The notes: a model not told the origin generated them from the letters alone. 17,515 nucleotides of DNA from Theodoxus fluviatilis (GCA_034096865.1 JAWQFJ010000504.1:72501-90015); one strand, 5' to 3'. Counted from the stretch's first letter, positions 1 to 7,703 are shown. Numbers and translations: made by a program.

Positions 1-127
1 GTTTCAACAAGCGAGTAGAGGCTGAGGGGCTGACCGTGTACTTATGCAAGAGGGGAGTGCACTGGGGGGTGGGCTGCCAGAAACTGGTATACATTGTAGA
101 TAAGTTGGAACGGAAGGGAAGTTCGGC

Positions 128-709
128 ATGGATCCTCGGGGTCGACTCCCACATTTTATAAGTAATTTCCTGCGCGATCGCTCGTTTCGAGTCCGCGTTG
201 GACCGGTTTTGTCACAGTCCTATCCCCAGGAAATGGGTGTTCCTCAGGGCAGCATTCTGAGCGTGACGCTGTTCAATGTAAAGATCATCAGTATTGTGAA
301 GTGTCTTCCTACCGAAATTAACTCTTTTTTAATATGTAGATGACTTTCTAATCGTTTGCCATGCCAAGAGCATGGATTTTATCGAGAGGCAGCTGCAACT
401 GTCTCTCAATCGTTTTGTGGATTGGTCGGGTTCGAACGGTTTTTAATTTTCTTCATCGAAAACTGTGTGCATGCACTTTTGTGCGTGTCCCAGTTTACAC
501 CCTGATCCTGTTTTGCTTCTAGATGCATTTCCTTTACCTGTTGTGGAGGAAACCAAGTTTCTTGGAATCCTCTTCGACAGGCTTTTAACTTTTACACCGC
601 ATCTTAAATATTTACGAATCAAATGTACCAAGGCACTCAACCTACTTAGAGTTGGTGCTCACTCCCACTGGGGAGGAGGTAGCAGAGTTTTAATACTACT
701 CTATCAATA
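128..709 (+). pseudogene. Jockey-type reverse transcriptase fragment (palm to thumb)
   Basis: The first block reads RGRLPHFISNFLRDR and then GVPQGSILS, the conserved palm motif before the catalytic site. Around 300-333 the frame shifts by one, and the catalytic box appears as YVDDFL at 333-350. A stop follows at about 441-443, and the next frame (465-709) continues with HPDP, VEETKFLGILFDR and KALNLLRV, typical of the Jockey palm/thumb. At least two frame changes make this non-functional. The final LLYQ codons stop abruptly where the minus-strand CR1/L2 tail begins, and the matching continuation (VRSKL-like, YG, VYGSA) is found from about 2797. Residues 1-127 of DNA are too degraded to assign, though they probably belong to the same element. 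Confidence 0.8.
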
Positions 710-732
710 ATAATGATAATAATAATGGATAT

Positions 733-1199
733 TTCTATAGCGCTTATTCTCAGGTGAGCTCTAAGCGCTTTACAATCTCGTTCACACATCACAAGCAGAC
801 AATCAGATACAAGCAAATCACGTAGGCAATCAACACTAGCAGCAAAATCACGTACAATCATAGCAAGCATACAAACACATAACATTAACAAGCAAGCAGG
901 CAGAATAATCAAACACAGTTGAAGCAAGCATACAACAAAAGAAAATAAACAAACAAGCAGGCTAAATAATCGAACACAATCAAGCAGGCATACCAACACA
1001 GTAAATAAACAAGCAAGCAGACAACCAATCGACAATCTATACAAGAATGACATAAGCAAATGAAGAGAACAATCAAGCAAGCAAACACAAACGAGATAAG
1101 TGAATCAAAAACAAAATATTTACAAAATACAATTACGAGAATATGTATGGGGAGCTGTGAAGTTGAGCGGGTGGGGTCAGTGGGAGGGAGGGGTGGGGG
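733..1199 (-). other. 3' UTR of the CR1/L2 LINE
   Basis: This stretch lies between the CR1/L2 stop codon and its 3' tail. On the + strand it is A-rich with many AAGCAAGCA, CAAGCAGGCA and AATCAAACA-like words, a loose degenerate repeat of AAGCAAGC and ACAATCAAGC. Open frames on either strand here have biased composition and no recognisable domain. It is annotated as untranslated LINE sequence by position only. Confidence 0.6.
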
Positions 1200-2793
1200 C
1201 TATTTGGCAGATGTGTATGCAAGAGAGAGCAGGGGCCTGTTCAAGAGGCCTACCGGTACGTACCGGTTGATACCGTTCGTCTCTTGAACGACTTGGTACG
1301 GCTACCGGTATCGACCGGTACGTACCACGCCGGAACGCTGTTGCGCCTGTATAACCAAAATGGCTGCCTTCGGGGAAAGGAAGAAAGTCGTCATCACAAT
1401 TATGCGCTGTGGCACGCATTTCGACCTGTGATTATTACCCAGCCTATGCGAGACGCTACAAGAAGATAGGCTGATATTGTACTTTTCTTTTTTAAAAGAA
1501 TAACTGCTCTGAAATAATTACCGGGCAAGATGTGAGCAAACATTTCCACGACAGATAGCGAAACAATTTTAAGGGAAGCAACTCTTATATCTTACATTAG
1601 CCCTTTGTTTGTTGTGTAATCTCCCTTGAAGTGAGCATCGAAATATTCTTGCTTACACCAAGTTAGCACTGTCGTTTTGACATAAATTTATATTCGAGCG
1701 ATGCCGAACATTCATGCACAGCTACAGCTTAACGTATTTCATCAGCTTCCACAAGGAACGAGCAGTCTGCAGCTGCTGGTTTACTCATTTGGTTAAGAAG
1801 CGCAATCCGCGACAATGAGAAGGTATCGCGGAAGCCATCTTGGCTACCGTTGGGTCATAACGAGTCGTTCAAGAGTGCACATTGGTTGCTCGGCTACCGG
1901 TCGGCTACCGGTAGGTCGTCTTGAACGCACGGCAGGTGTGTCTTTAGATCAGCGCGGAAAGAGTCAGACACGGAAGAGGGATACAGAAGAAGATTAGCAG
2001 GGAGAGAGTTCCAGACGAGAGGAGCGGAGGCAAAGAAAGAGCGGTCACCAAAAGATGATTTCATTTTAAGAGGGACGAGAGTGGTTGTGTTTGCTGAAGA
2101 GCGAAGTGTTTTGCATGGCGTATAAGTGTCTATGAGGGCTGTGAGGTATGCGGGTCCTGTCTGTGTGAATGCGTTGAAAGATAAGCATGCAATTTTGTAA
2201 ATGATACGTTCCTCGACACGGAGCCAGTGTAGTTTCTGAAGGTGGGGGGTGATATGCTCAAATTTGCGGACTCTACAGATCAGGCGAACGGCGTTGTTCT
2301 GCAGTTTTTGTAACCTGTCAATGAGATACTCGAGACAGCCATAAATCAGAGCATTACAATAATCTAGATTGGATAGAATGAACGCTGAGACAAGGGTCTT
2401 GGCCGCTTGCTCAGAGAGATAGTGACGGATTGAACCGATGCGACGGAGCTCAAAGTTCACAGAACGAATGATGGTCTGAACCTGTGCATGCATAGTGAGG
2501 TGGGAATCTAACGTAACGCCTAAATTTTTCACTGTGTTAGAAAAGGGGACAGTAGCATTGCCGATGATGCTGGACTCTGGGAGCTGGACAGAGGTAGACA
2601 TGCGTGGTGAGGAGGCAACCATTACCTCGGTCTTCTCATCATTTAATTTCAGCTTATTGAATGTCATCCATGACTTGACGTCAAGGACACGTGCTTGCAT
2701 TGAGTGCATTAGAGTGTCGAAACTCTTGGGATCACCCGACTTTTGCGCCTGCGTATCATCTGCATAAGAATGATGAAGAACCGAATGGGTACG
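1200..2793 (-). pseudogene. CR1/L2 reverse transcriptase C-terminal part, split near its end by a DNA element
   Basis: From about 2793 down to 1937 the minus strand is open without a stop. It shows the catalytic box SYADDTQ, a KLNDEKTEVM motif, NLGVTLDSHL, a NLDYCNALIYG thumb block, LQKLQNNAVRLIC, HITPHLQKLHWL, then FASAPLVWNSLP and LKTHL. These are the usual order of the last 300 residues in CR1/L2-type LINEs. Immediately after LKTHL the reading runs into the inserted element at 1931. The last codons resume beyond the insert at about 1233 and end at a TAG on 1200-1202. Only the insertion and the 5' truncation break it, so the copy is younger than the Jockey host element. It encodes a partial enzyme with no endonuclease. 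Confidence 0.85.
1234..1931. mobile_element. Non-autonomous terminal-inverted-repeat element (MITE-like)
   Basis: The left end reads GGCCTGTTCAAGAGG then CCTACCGGTA; the reverse complement of the right end reads CGTGCGTTCAAGACG then ACCTACCGGTA. Inside both ends follow further ACCGGTA copies, a second inverted CTCTTGAACGAC motif, and then AAAATGGCTGCC on the left against AAGATGGCTTCC on the right. The inverted similarity therefore runs about 100 bp or more, imperfectly. The pentamer GCAGG stands on both sides (1229-1233 and 1932-1936), and removing the insert plus one copy restores the CR1 reading, which makes GCAGG the likely target-site duplication. There is no transposase ORF. The superfamily is not clear to me: the 5-bp duplication and end sequence do not decide between candidates. 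Confidence 0.75.
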
Positions 2794-2796
2794 CTC

Positions 2797-3462
2797 CAAA
2801 CTATATTACGGTTGTTTTGTGTATGGGTCAGCTCGCGTCGGACTTGTCGATGCTTGACCTAATACACCATCAGGGTTTACGATCGGTCCTCGGTGCCTTC
2901 CGCACCTCTCCTGTGGAGAGTTTATATGCGGATGCGCGCGAGCCTCCGCTTCATTTACGTAGGCGCAAGCTTGCCTTTCAATACATCCTTTGTGTGGGTT
3001 CTAACCCGACCAATCCTACTTATCACTGTGTTGTCCGGCCGAAGTTTCGCGGCCAAGCCCAGCTGTATCCCCCCGTTGGGGATACGAGTTGAGGAGGATA
3101 TCGCGGCGGCAAACGTTCGGTTGGACAAAATTTTTACGATCATTTGTCTTTGTTACCGCCATGGCTCATGCCTGAGCATGTTGTTTTAATTCATCCTGCT
3201 AAATTTGTCAAGAGTGCTGCCCTCCCTCACACTTACAAGAGTGAATTCCGGGAAAGTTTATCGCATTATGCAGATTTTTTACCCACTTTATAGAGATGGT
3301 TCTAAAGACGGAGATCGTGTGGCGGCAGTTGTTCTCGCACGCGACTCCGTCTTGCGCTTTCGCCTTCCGGATGGGTCTTCGATCTACTCCGCAGAGCTTA
3401 GTGCACTTGAGGCCACTCTTGGCGTAGTCCAGAGCAATATCGCTTCTCGCTGGCATCCTTGA
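2797..3462 (+). pseudogene. Jockey-type thumb/connection and start of RNase H
   Basis: The reading resumes with KLYYG and VYGSA at about 2797-2840, then shifts frame into SMLDLIHHQGLR, AFRTSPVESLYADA and LRRRKLAFQYIL, standard for the Jockey region after the thumb. Another frame change near 3050 leads to AAKPSCIPPLG and VEEDIAAANVRLD, then LPPWLMPE from about 3155. After a shift in a T run near 3277 the RNase H starts: YRDGSKDGDRVAA (about 3288-3325) with the first catalytic Asp and IYSAELSALEATLG with the catalytic Glu. The reading ends at about 3448, where a second LINE fragment begins. At least four frameshifts make it a pseudogene. Confidence 0.8.
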
Positions 3463-3898
3463 CACTCTGCTTAACAAACTCCAGAAAGTTCAGAATTGTG
3501 CTGCTAGGCTAGTTTTTCGATGTCCTAAGCGTACCCATGTCTCATCACTCCTACATACACTTCACTGGCTCCCCATCTCTCAGAGGATAGATTATAAACT
3601 TGCTACTTTGTGGTTCAAGGCCTTCGACAACACCACACCACACGCTCTTAAAGAAATTCTTGCAGTCTACACGCTTTCCAGATCTCTACGCTCAGCTGCT
3701 GACTCTAGAATGTTCAAGGTTCCCCGGCAAAATAAGAAAACTCAAGGACAGCGTGCCTTCTCCTATATCGGACCTGTAACCTGGAATAGTCTCCCTCTCT
3801 CAGGGCGTCATTCTGACACTCTGCCCGAGTTCAAAAGTGCTCTAAAGACCCACCTCTTCCGATCCGCCTTTCCCGCTGAGCTGCTTCGCCTTACTTGA
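3451..3898 (+). pseudogene. CR1/L2 ORF2 C-terminal fragment
   Basis: An open frame with no start of its own reads LDTLLNKLQKVQNCAARLV, then THVSSLLHTLHWLPISQRID, RSLRSAADSRMFKVPR, GQRAFSYIGPVTWNSLPLS and LKTHLFRSAF before a TGA at 3896-3898. This is the conserved tail of CR1/L2 reverse transcriptases downstream of the thumb. The catalytic RT core is absent because of 5' truncation. The frame is intact over its whole length, so this copy is younger than the Jockey host sequence around it. Confidence 0.85.
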
Positions 3899-4130
3899 CC
3901 TGGCCGGCAAGTGCTGTATATATTGTATAGTTTGTTCTATTTGTTCTATTGGATATTAGTTTTTGTTTTCTTGTTTATGTGTGTAGTGTGTGAGGATTTT
4001 TGTGTGGGAATGTGGTGTTGAGTGGTTGTATGAGTGTTGATTCTTTGGATTGTAAACGCCATGAGCTTGCCTGTCAAGGAAAGGTATGTGCTTATGAATA
4101 AACTATTATTATGATTAGTATTATTATGTC
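3899..4130 (+). other. 3' UTR and tail of the second CR1/L2 fragment
   Basis: T/G-rich untranslated sequence follows the stop (TTTGTTCTATTTGTTCTATT, TGTGTGTAGTGTGTGAGG). It contains TGTAAACGCCATGAGCTTGC, which resembles the GTAAA-GC element near LINE 3' ends, and finishes with an ATT-rich short repeat. Minus-strand open frames through here are shadows. Confidence 0.6.
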
Positions 4131-4136
4131 CCCTGG

Positions 4137-4536
4137 CAGGATCCCGATTGGCGACCTGGTACCCCGTATTACTAAATATGCACTTTAAATCTGTGTCAGA
4201 CCGACTGGGACGGCATTGCACATAAAAAAACTTCACGAAATAGCTTCTGTGTGGGGTGAGCGATTCTCCCCCACATCGCTCACAAGAAGAGAGGAAGTTG
4301 TGCTCTGCCGTTCCCGGATCGGCCATTCCGTCTTGACCCACTCCTATTTGTTGCGGTCGGAGCCTCCAACGGAGTGCCGCACCTGCCAGTGCAGGCTCAC
4401 CATGCGGCACGTTCTGGTGGAGTGCCCTCGACTTGCTCATCTACGGAGTGGGTCGAGCAGTCTGTCAGGCCTTTTAAAAGATCCTCTAGCTGTAATAAAA
4501 TTTTTGATAGGTTCTGAGTATTATTCTCGTTTATGA
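4137..4536 (+). pseudogene. Jockey-type C-terminal region with CCHC-like knuckle
   Basis: The Jockey reading resumes with RIPIGDLVPRITKYA at about 4138-4183. After two frame changes (near 4184 and in the A7 run at 4223-4230) it continues as KLHEIASVWGERFSP, SLTRREEVVLCRSRIGHSVLTHSYLL split over several motifs, and CRTCQCRLTMRHVLVECP, ending at a TGA on 4534-4536. The last motif, Cys-x2-Cys-x6-His-x4-Cys, is the zinc-knuckle-like end typical of invertebrate Jockey elements. The final 106 codons are open. The RNase H catalytic Asp/His region that should precede this block is not present. Confidence 0.8.
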
Positions 4537-4690
4537 GTCGTACTATGTCTTAATTGTTTTCGATATTTCTCCACGTACCTCTTCTGAGGTAATCTTTTAA
4601 TTGCACATTTTTATTCAGTGAAAGTATGTAATGGCCCTAAATGGCCTTCACGGCTGATGAGCCCTTGGGCTCCATCCACCTATCCTTGAG
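4537..4690 (+). other. Jockey 3' UTR and tail, copy A
   Basis: After the Jockey stop codon the sequence leads to AATGGCCCTAAATGGCCTTC, GGCTGATGAGCCC and then TCCATCCACCTATCC. This is the first of four related tails in the window that share GGCC, GGCTGATAGGCC-like and CATCC words. It is taken as the native 3' end of the element at 1-4536. Confidence 0.65.
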
Positions 4691-4965
4691 TGTTTTGTCG
4701 GTGACGAGTAAAATTGAGATGGGAAATTTTGCCCTATCGCCCTTTATGCGTCTTCATGTTAAAAGACTCTACACAGCCTTTGCTGGCTGATGGGCAGTGG
4801 GACTCTATTTAATTCATTTCATGTCACTAATGAGATGGACTTTATAAGAACTCACTGTCGTGAAGAGTTTTAATACTTTGTTAAAGATGGGTGTTTCTTA
4901 ACGTTGTGGCCTTATATAACCTACAAGGCTGATAGGCCCTTAAACTCCATCCATCCATCTATCTG
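4691..4965 (+). repeat. Jockey-type 3' tail, copy B, with degraded upstream part
   Basis: The segment ends with TGTGGCCTTATATAACCTAC, AAGGCTGATAGGCCC and CTCCATCCATCCATCT at about 4905-4965, matching copy A word by word but with a longer CATC run. Upstream, ACACAGCCTTTGCTGGCTGATGG at 4772-4795 looks like another worn tail unit. It probably marks a separate, heavily 5'-truncated insertion next to copy A, or a tandem duplication of the 3' end. Confidence 0.55.
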
Positions 4966-5035
4966 TGATAAGGTGCACCTATCACCGAGAGTATTATACA
5001 TCAACTGTGTTCCTGTCGTATGGTGCACCTATCAC
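4965..5035. repeat. Near-palindrome around GGTGCACC, present twice
   Basis: Positions 4965-4985 form a near-perfect palindrome: GTGATA, AGGTGCACCT and ATCAC, off by one base from full symmetry. The right half with its core returns at 5018-5035 as ATGGTGCACCTATCAC. The spacing between the two GGTGCACCT cores is 50 bp. It could be a transposon subterminal motif or a protein-binding palindrome; nothing here decides. Confidence 0.45.
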
Positions 5036-5199
5036 AAAGTGTACAACATACAATATTTAGGCCATAGTTGTGTAGGTAGGAAAACTATTCTATTTTATCC
5101 ACTTCACGTAGAAATCATACAGAGATTTACTAATGACGTTTCTAATTAGGAAATGCCAATGACGTTGTGGGTTTTGCGGGAGATCTTGTACCTGGTTCC

Positions 5200-5330
5200 G
5201 ATTGGACAGTATGATGTCCGACCCATTAGATATCCTACCGTGTGGCGATTGGACAATATGATGTCCGACGCATTAGAGCTTCCACCGTGTTGCTATTGGA
5301 CAGAAGGGTCATGACTCATTCTTTTGGAAG
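5200..5330. repeat. 47-bp unit repeated about three times, each with an ATTGG box
   Basis: Units start at 5200, 5247 and 5294. Each opens with ATTGGACA (ATTGG at 5201, 5248 and 5295, an exact 47-bp period). Units 1 and 2 share ATGATGTCCGAC, CATTAGA and CTACCGTGT/CCACCGTGT. Unit 3 has diverged, and at the CCATTAG position it reads TGACTCA (5312-5318), a consensus AP-1 site. ATTGG is the reverse of CCAAT, so the array places three CCAAT boxes at regular spacing upstream of the TATA site at 5396. Confidence 0.7.
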
Positions 5331-5430
5331 GAGCAATAATCTATCGAGAAGGGGGAACACGTGACTTTATTGTGACGTAGATAGGTCTGGGAACGTATAA
5401 ATACCCCCTGAGATTGTGATTCAGCAGCGC
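5295..5430 (+). promoter_or_regulatory. Candidate RNA polymerase II promoter
   Basis: Downstream of the three ATTGG boxes lie an E-box CACGTG (5358-5363), a CRE-like TGACGTAG (5372-5379), a good TATA box TATAAATA (5396-5403), and an initiator-like TTCAGCA with its A at 5423, 27 bp from the TATA start. The order and spacing suit an animal core promoter. The + strand beyond has no long ORF. A GTAAGG donor-like site lies at 5462-5467, and an ATG at 5493 opens only 18 codons. It may be the promoter of an LTR or other transposon, or of a non-coding transcript. This is inferred from motifs only. Confidence 0.45.
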
Positions 5431-5582
5431 GTTGAATTTTGTTTTTATCGAACAGCCTCTAGTAAGGGACCGCGCCCTGTTCCTTGTGTTAAACATGAAG
5501 ATTGATAAAATTATAATTAGGAAAATTATAATGATCCCTTCTACGGAGTAATTAGAGAGAATAGAGAGAACTATGAACACTT

Positions 5583-5628
5583 AAAGAGAGAGAGAGAGAG
5601 TTGGAGGTAGAGAGAGAAGGGGGGGGGG

Positions 5629-5678
<50 letters not shown>

Positions 5679-5729
5679 GAGAGAGAGAGAGACAAAGAGA
5701 CACAGAGAGAGAGAGAGAGGGAGGGAGAC

Positions 5730-5762
<33 letters not shown>

Positions 5763-5790
5763 GAGAGAGACAGAGAGATAGAGAGAGAGA
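5583..5790. repeat. GA microsatellite with a G13 run
   Basis: A compound (GA)n tract with interruptions GAAATAGA, GACAAAGA, GACACAGA and GGGAGGGA. A G homopolymer occupies 5619-5631. Long open frames on both strands here (Arg-Glu or Ser-Leu repeats) are artefacts of the dinucleotide repeat. Confidence 0.95.
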
Positions 5791-5865
5791 ACACTCTGGA
5801 CACTGGATGCTGAGAGAGCTCGGGCTCCGAGAACTCGGGCTAGAACATTTTTTGGGGGATGAGGG

Positions 5866-5888
5866 TGGTGGAGAGAGAGGGAGGGAGG

Positions 5889-5972
<84 letters not shown>

Positions 5973-5990
5973 GGGAGAGAGAGGAGGGGT
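5866..5990. repeat. Second GA microsatellite
   Basis: A (GA)n tract with GGGA and AAAGA interruptions, separated from the first by about 75 bp. That spacer holds an internal direct repeat (GAGCTCGGGCTCCGAGAACTCGGGCT carries ACTCGGGCT and GCTCGGGCT). The two tracts may once have been one array. Confidence 0.95.
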
Positions 5991-6070
5991 AGAGCTCTAG
6001 AGTGCCTACGTCATGTCATTCTGAAGTTTTTTACGTCACGTGTTGCATCATTTATGTGTTTCTGTATTAA

Positions 6071-6098
6071 CTGAAGAAGGGCGTATGCCCGAAAGCCT
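6071..6098 (+). ncRNA. Hammerhead-like fold, possibly from a Penelope-like element
   Basis: CTGAAGA (6071-6077) matches the CUGANGA core of a hammerhead ribozyme. It is followed by a GGGC/GCCC stem with a GTAT loop (6079-6090) and then GAAA (6091-6094). Penelope-like retroelements carry such motifs near their ends. Deviations: an extra A sits between CUGANGA and the stem, and I cannot place a convincing stem III and UH cleavage site downstream. It could be a degraded ribozyme or simply a conserved transposon 3' hairpin. Confidence 0.35.
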
Positions 6099-6551
6099 TT
6101 TGATTTTGGTGTTTGTCGTGTGTTTCTTTCTTATTAATAGAGAATAGAGAGAGAAAGAAAATTCTAGACCCTGGTGTCTGCGTAAGTATGAACCAATGTG
6201 CCTAACCGTTACTGTATCGGTTAAAAGACGTTGATTTTGGATTGGCAATTCTGCTTATCCGAAAATCTGTTCCCATCCTGACCATCAGAGAAAAATAAAA
6301 GGAGTGAACGGTTGAACGTTTCGAAAAATTCTGTTCTCAACCTTACCACCGACCATCACATATTCATTGCCGTACAACATGGTTTTGCGAAGAGAAGAGT
6401 GCAACAAATGTTTGTACCGATGACTTGGCCGTAAACGGAAAACTAAAGTCGGTCCAGATATGTCAGGAAGATGGAAGCCGGGGTTGGGGTTGGACCATGT
6501 AGAATGATGAAAACAAGGGGGGACTTCGGTTCAACTGCTTTATAATACTCA

Positions 6552-6581
6552 GGCTTTCGGAGCTCAGTGCTCCTTCTTCAG
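6552..6581 (-). ncRNA. Second hammerhead-like fold, opposite strand
   Basis: On the minus strand, CTGAAGA (6581-6575) is followed by an extra A, a GGAGC/GCTCC stem with an ACTGA loop, and GAAA (6558-6555), then GCCT. The layout is the same as at 6071-6094, but the stem bases differ and still pair, so pairing rather than sequence is conserved. The cleavage-site side is again not recognisable. Confidence 0.4.
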
Positions 6582-6774
6582 GTGTGCGACAAGAACAAAT
6601 GTGGTGAGTACAGTCTAACTGCCCGCACCGGGCGACTCGCACGAGAATCTTCATTTTCAATCAAACGACATGCGATAAAGGTTATATCTGCAACTGCAGA
6701 TTGCCGAGTGATTTGCATCTGTCTACGTCATTAGTGAAAAGCTGGAGCCGTTTCCATAGCAACAGCTACTGCCT

Positions 6775-6976
6775 GTTCCGTAGTGGCTCCCTCTGTGGGT
6801 TGGGGGTCAGAATAGACCCACCGCGCCTCCCTACGCGATTCGTAAGAGGCGAAAAACTAGAGACACCGTGACTTGGTTTGCGTTTACTCTAAACAGTTGT
6901 AGTACTTTTGTGCTTAATGGCCTTACATAGCCTACACAAAGGCTGATAGGCTGTAAAACACAATCCGTCTATTTCC
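6775..6976 (+). mobile_element. Short LINE 3' fragment or SINE with Jockey-type tail, copy C
   Basis: The segment includes GGGTTGGGGGTCAGAATAGA and CGTAAGAGGCGAAAA. GTAAGAGGCGA-type words are common, from memory, in untranslated regions of invertebrate LINEs and SINEs. It ends with TAATGGCCTTACATAGCC, AAAGGCTGATAGGCTGTAAA and ACAATCCGTC, clearly related to tails A and B. About 200 bp without coding potential suits either a dead-on-arrival LINE end or a SINE sharing the LINE tail. The left boundary is approximate. Confidence 0.55.
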
Positions 6977-7202
6977 TAGTAGCGTCACAGCTACATGGTG
7001 TATTCTCCCCTGCTGTAGCTGAGCCTGGTGTGTGAGTGGAGGGCTCTGTAGCCAAGGGGTGAGCAGGCTGGATCTTCAGTCGCCTGCCCGTGGTGAGTGC
7101 ACTCTTTGAAGCATTCTGTGAACCCGAGCCAGTAGTGACTCTGGCACAGTCCGCAATGAATGCGTAATAGACTTGACCCTTCGCATTACAGCATTGCGCC
7201 AA
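6969..7202 (-). other. 77-codon minus-strand open frame, unassigned
   Basis: The minus strand is open for 77 codons, rich in Thr, Ala and Ser, starting MAQCCNAKGQVYY. I recognise no domain, signal peptide or membrane segment. The segment is more GC-rich than its flanks and abuts the tail at 6976, so it may be the untranslated or ORF1-like part of another transposon. It ends in a TAG. Treat it as a low-confidence open frame rather than a gene. Confidence 0.2.
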
Positions 7203-7690
7203 AAATAGTTCTTTCTGAAACTATTTTTATCTCCACTTTTTACAGAAATCATTCAGATGTCAAAACGTGTTTCCATTTCAACACAAACATTTTATTTTAT
7301 CGAATAAACATTTGTGTATTGCCTCAACAAGAGTAAGTGAAGAGTTTTGTGCGAAATAGTCTTAGAACTACTTAAAAGGCGTATGTCAGGGAGCAGATTG
7401 GCTATCCCACACGCCTCTCGTGTGACCTCCATTTGCATATTTCGGACGAAAATCTTCCATCACGTGATGTCAACTGGGGTAGAGACACTTTCGCCGGTAG
7501 GCGAAGTCTCTAGTGAACTGGAATGTCTTTGAAGCATAGGGGATGACCGGTTCGCAGCCTTGAACACGGCATCGCATTCACTGTTCTTTCGTGTAAGAGA
7601 AGGCTGGCCGTGATAACTGCGAGAATATGGTGCGTTCAATCCTCAGCCTGGCTACATGCGCTCCAAGTAGTACGTGTGGTTTTGGAGTGA
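7203..7690. other. Non-coding stretch with two hairpins and octamer-like sites
   Basis: Just after 7200, AAAAATAGTT and AACTATTTTT form a perfect 10-bp stem with an 8-nt loop. ATTTGCAT at 7431-7438 matches the octamer factor site on the reverse strand, and ATTGG lies near 7398. A hairpin occupies 7481-7511: AGAGAC, a 3-nt bulge, TTCGCC, a GGTA loop, GGCGAA, GTCTCT. I see no coding region and no snRNA sequence that would explain the octamer. Confidence 0.45.
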
Positions 7691-7703
7691 TGTTTTGAGC
7701 GGA

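Larger units (their letters stand above)
710..2793 (-). mobile_element. CR1/L2-type LINE, 5'-truncated, inserted in the Jockey element
   Basis: On the minus strand this reads from the RT catalytic box (about 2760) through the thumb and C-terminal region to a stop at 1200-1202. A 3' UTR follows, ending in a structure typical of the clade: GTAAAGCGCT near 760-775, a second AAGCGCTATAGAAAT, then an (ATT)n-like tail at about 710-730. The 5' end is truncated inside the RT domain, as is usual for LINE insertions. It carries a terminal-inverted-repeat element at 1234-1931. I see no convincing target-site duplication at its own ends. Confidence 0.85.
3449..4130 (+). mobile_element. Second CR1/L2-type LINE fragment, severely 5'-truncated
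   Basis: This plus-strand insert consists of the last 149 or so codons of a CR1/L2 ORF, a 230-bp 3' UTR, and a 3' end with AATAAACTATTATTATG repeated as a short A/T-rich tail (about 4097-4128). It interrupts the RNase H of the Jockey element, which resumes at about 4137. It belongs to a different subfamily from the 710-2793 copy, since its tail and protein sequence differ. No clear target-site duplication is visible. Confidence 0.8.
1..4690 (+). mobile_element. Jockey-type non-LTR retrotransposon, 5'-truncated, decayed and twice interrupted
   Basis: Four separated blocks on the + strand follow the domain order of one Jockey-clade second ORF: reverse transcriptase (about 128-709), thumb and connection plus the start of RNase H (about 2797-3450), a C-terminal CCHC-like knuckle (about 4137-4536), and a 3' tail with CATCC repeats (about 4630-4686). 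The gaps are filled by a minus-strand CR1/L2 LINE and a plus-strand CR1/L2 fragment. The endonuclease and ORF1 parts are not in the window. Several frameshifts, many at homopolymers, show that it is a dead copy. The clade name rests on recognising the motif order and tail by eye; boundaries are good to about 10-30 bp. About 90 codons of RNase H between the second and third blocks are missing, so the second interruption involved a deletion or the region decayed. Confidence 0.8.
5991..6775. other. Non-coding stretch with small repeats
   Basis: Apart from the two hammerhead-like folds I see no gene. CGAAAATCTGTTCCCATCC followed by GACCATCA near 6260-6290 recurs, imperfectly, at about 6321-6357 (CGAAAAATTCTGTTCTCAACC then GACCATCA), a small direct duplication about 61-67 bp apart. 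A TTTCTTTCT/AGAAAGAAA pairing lies around 6121-6160. No frame contains a recognisable domain. Confidence 0.5.

Noticed and set aside
429..437. GGTTCGAAC, like a tRNA B box
   Set aside because: It lies in the Jockey RT coding region where the surrounding motifs explain it. There is no A box, no acceptor stem and no cloverleaf.
646..1080. 144-codon Leu/Cys-rich minus-strand frame that looks like membrane protein
   Set aside because: It overlaps the CR1 3' UTR and tail and the Jockey RT end. Its hydrophobicity comes from the AAGC/ACAA-type repeats read in reverse.
5434..5470. Possible spliced-leader RNA after the TATA-driven start
   Set aside because: A GTAAGG donor follows a short leader, but there is no clear Sm site or snRNA-like 3' structure. 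TATA plus CCAAT boxes suit an ordinary promoter better.
5552..6074. Arg/Glu or Ser/Leu-rich open frames across the GA tracts
   Set aside because: They are produced by the dinucleotide repeat itself on either strand and have no domain.
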